NCBI GenBank assembly: GCA_031282225.1
Contig: JAITEC010000004.1
Span: 1-10,861 of the forward strand
Origin: Oscillospiraceae bacterium
GTDB taxonomy: Bacteria > Bacillota > Clostridia > Oscillospirales > Oscillospiraceae
Reading direction: 5' to 3'
Length of the DNA stretch: 10,861 nucleotides
This document shows positions 7,107 through 10,861 of this stretch, piece after piece. The notes beneath the pieces are model-generated. The model ran no database searches. It was not told where the DNA came from and worked only from the letters and a program-made list of their open reading frames with translations. A program made the position numbers and the translations under genes. How positions within the stretch are numbered: position 1 is the stretch's first letter; each line of letters opens with the position of its first letter.

Positions 7107-7135
7107 GCATACCGGCGGACATGGCGGCATATATT
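7107..7135 (+). promoter_or_regulatory. Candidate SigE-type promoter for spoIIP
   Basis: GCATACC (7107-7113, SigE -35 consensus KMATATT, five of seven) is followed after 14 bp by CATATATT (7128-7135, -10 consensus CATACAAT, six of eight). A start near 7142 would give a leader of about 23 bases with GAGG at 7154-7157. SigE drives spoIIP in B. subtilis. The -35 coincides with a small GCCGG-CATA-CCGGC hairpin (7103-7116). This is a match by eye to loose consensus elements. Confidence 0.35.
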
Positions 7136-7164
7136 TCTACGCGAACGCTGTATGAGGTATTATT

Positions 7165-10831
<3,667 letters not shown>

Positions 10832-10861
10832 AGGCAGGTGCCTCCCTCCGTTTCACGAATT

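Overview
The window looks like chromosome from a spore-forming member of class Clostridia (Firmicutes/Bacillota) with fairly high GC. The evidence is SpoIIGA, SigE and SpoIIP together, strong GGAGG-type ribosome binding sites, and a MutL with the endonuclease motifs of Gram-positive MutL. Isoleucine is often encoded by ATA although the DNA is GC-rich. I cannot assign an order or genus. Most genes are core functions; I see no phage, transposase, CRISPR array, rRNA or tRNA.

Layout. 1-246 (+) is the 3' end of trmD. 286-718 (+) is a small leucine-rich-repeat lipoprotein gene that is not intact: one frameshift is required and a second is likely. It converges on a leftward pair, mutL (4207-2381) then pyrG (2354-741). 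A seven-unit heptanucleotide array (4201-4249) runs into the TTG start of mutL. Upstream of it, on the same strand, lies an alanine-racemase-fold gene (5311-4250) that has lost the PLP-binding lysine and other catalytic residues; it has its own plausible sigma-A promoter. Next comes the sporulation block: spoIIGA (7012-6167) and sigE (6123-5410) on the minus strand, and spoIIP (7165-8340) divergent on the plus strand. spoIIP overlaps the 3' end of eno (9615-8302), which is coupled to pgk (10831-9617) with a one-base gap.

How the genes work together. SpoIIGA is the membrane aspartic protease that activates pro-SigE in the mother cell, and SpoIIP is one of the peptidoglycan enzymes of engulfment that SigE controls in B. 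subtilis. Two promoter candidates lie between the divergent genes. For spoIIGA there is a TTGACA/TATAAT promoter with an overlong 21-bp spacer and two Spo0A-box-like heptamers 10 bp apart. For spoIIP there is a SigE-like element. pgk and eno supply lower glycolysis, mutL mismatch repair, pyrG CTP synthesis.

Main points for a second look: (1) sigE carries an in-frame TAG at codon 65 plus four radical substitutions within the next eight codons, with the rest intact; (2) the racemase-like protein without its lysine; (3) the heptad array at the mutL start; (4) the broken LRR lipoprotein gene; (5) the Spo0A-type spoIIGA promoter. I did not find a clear new multi-gene system.
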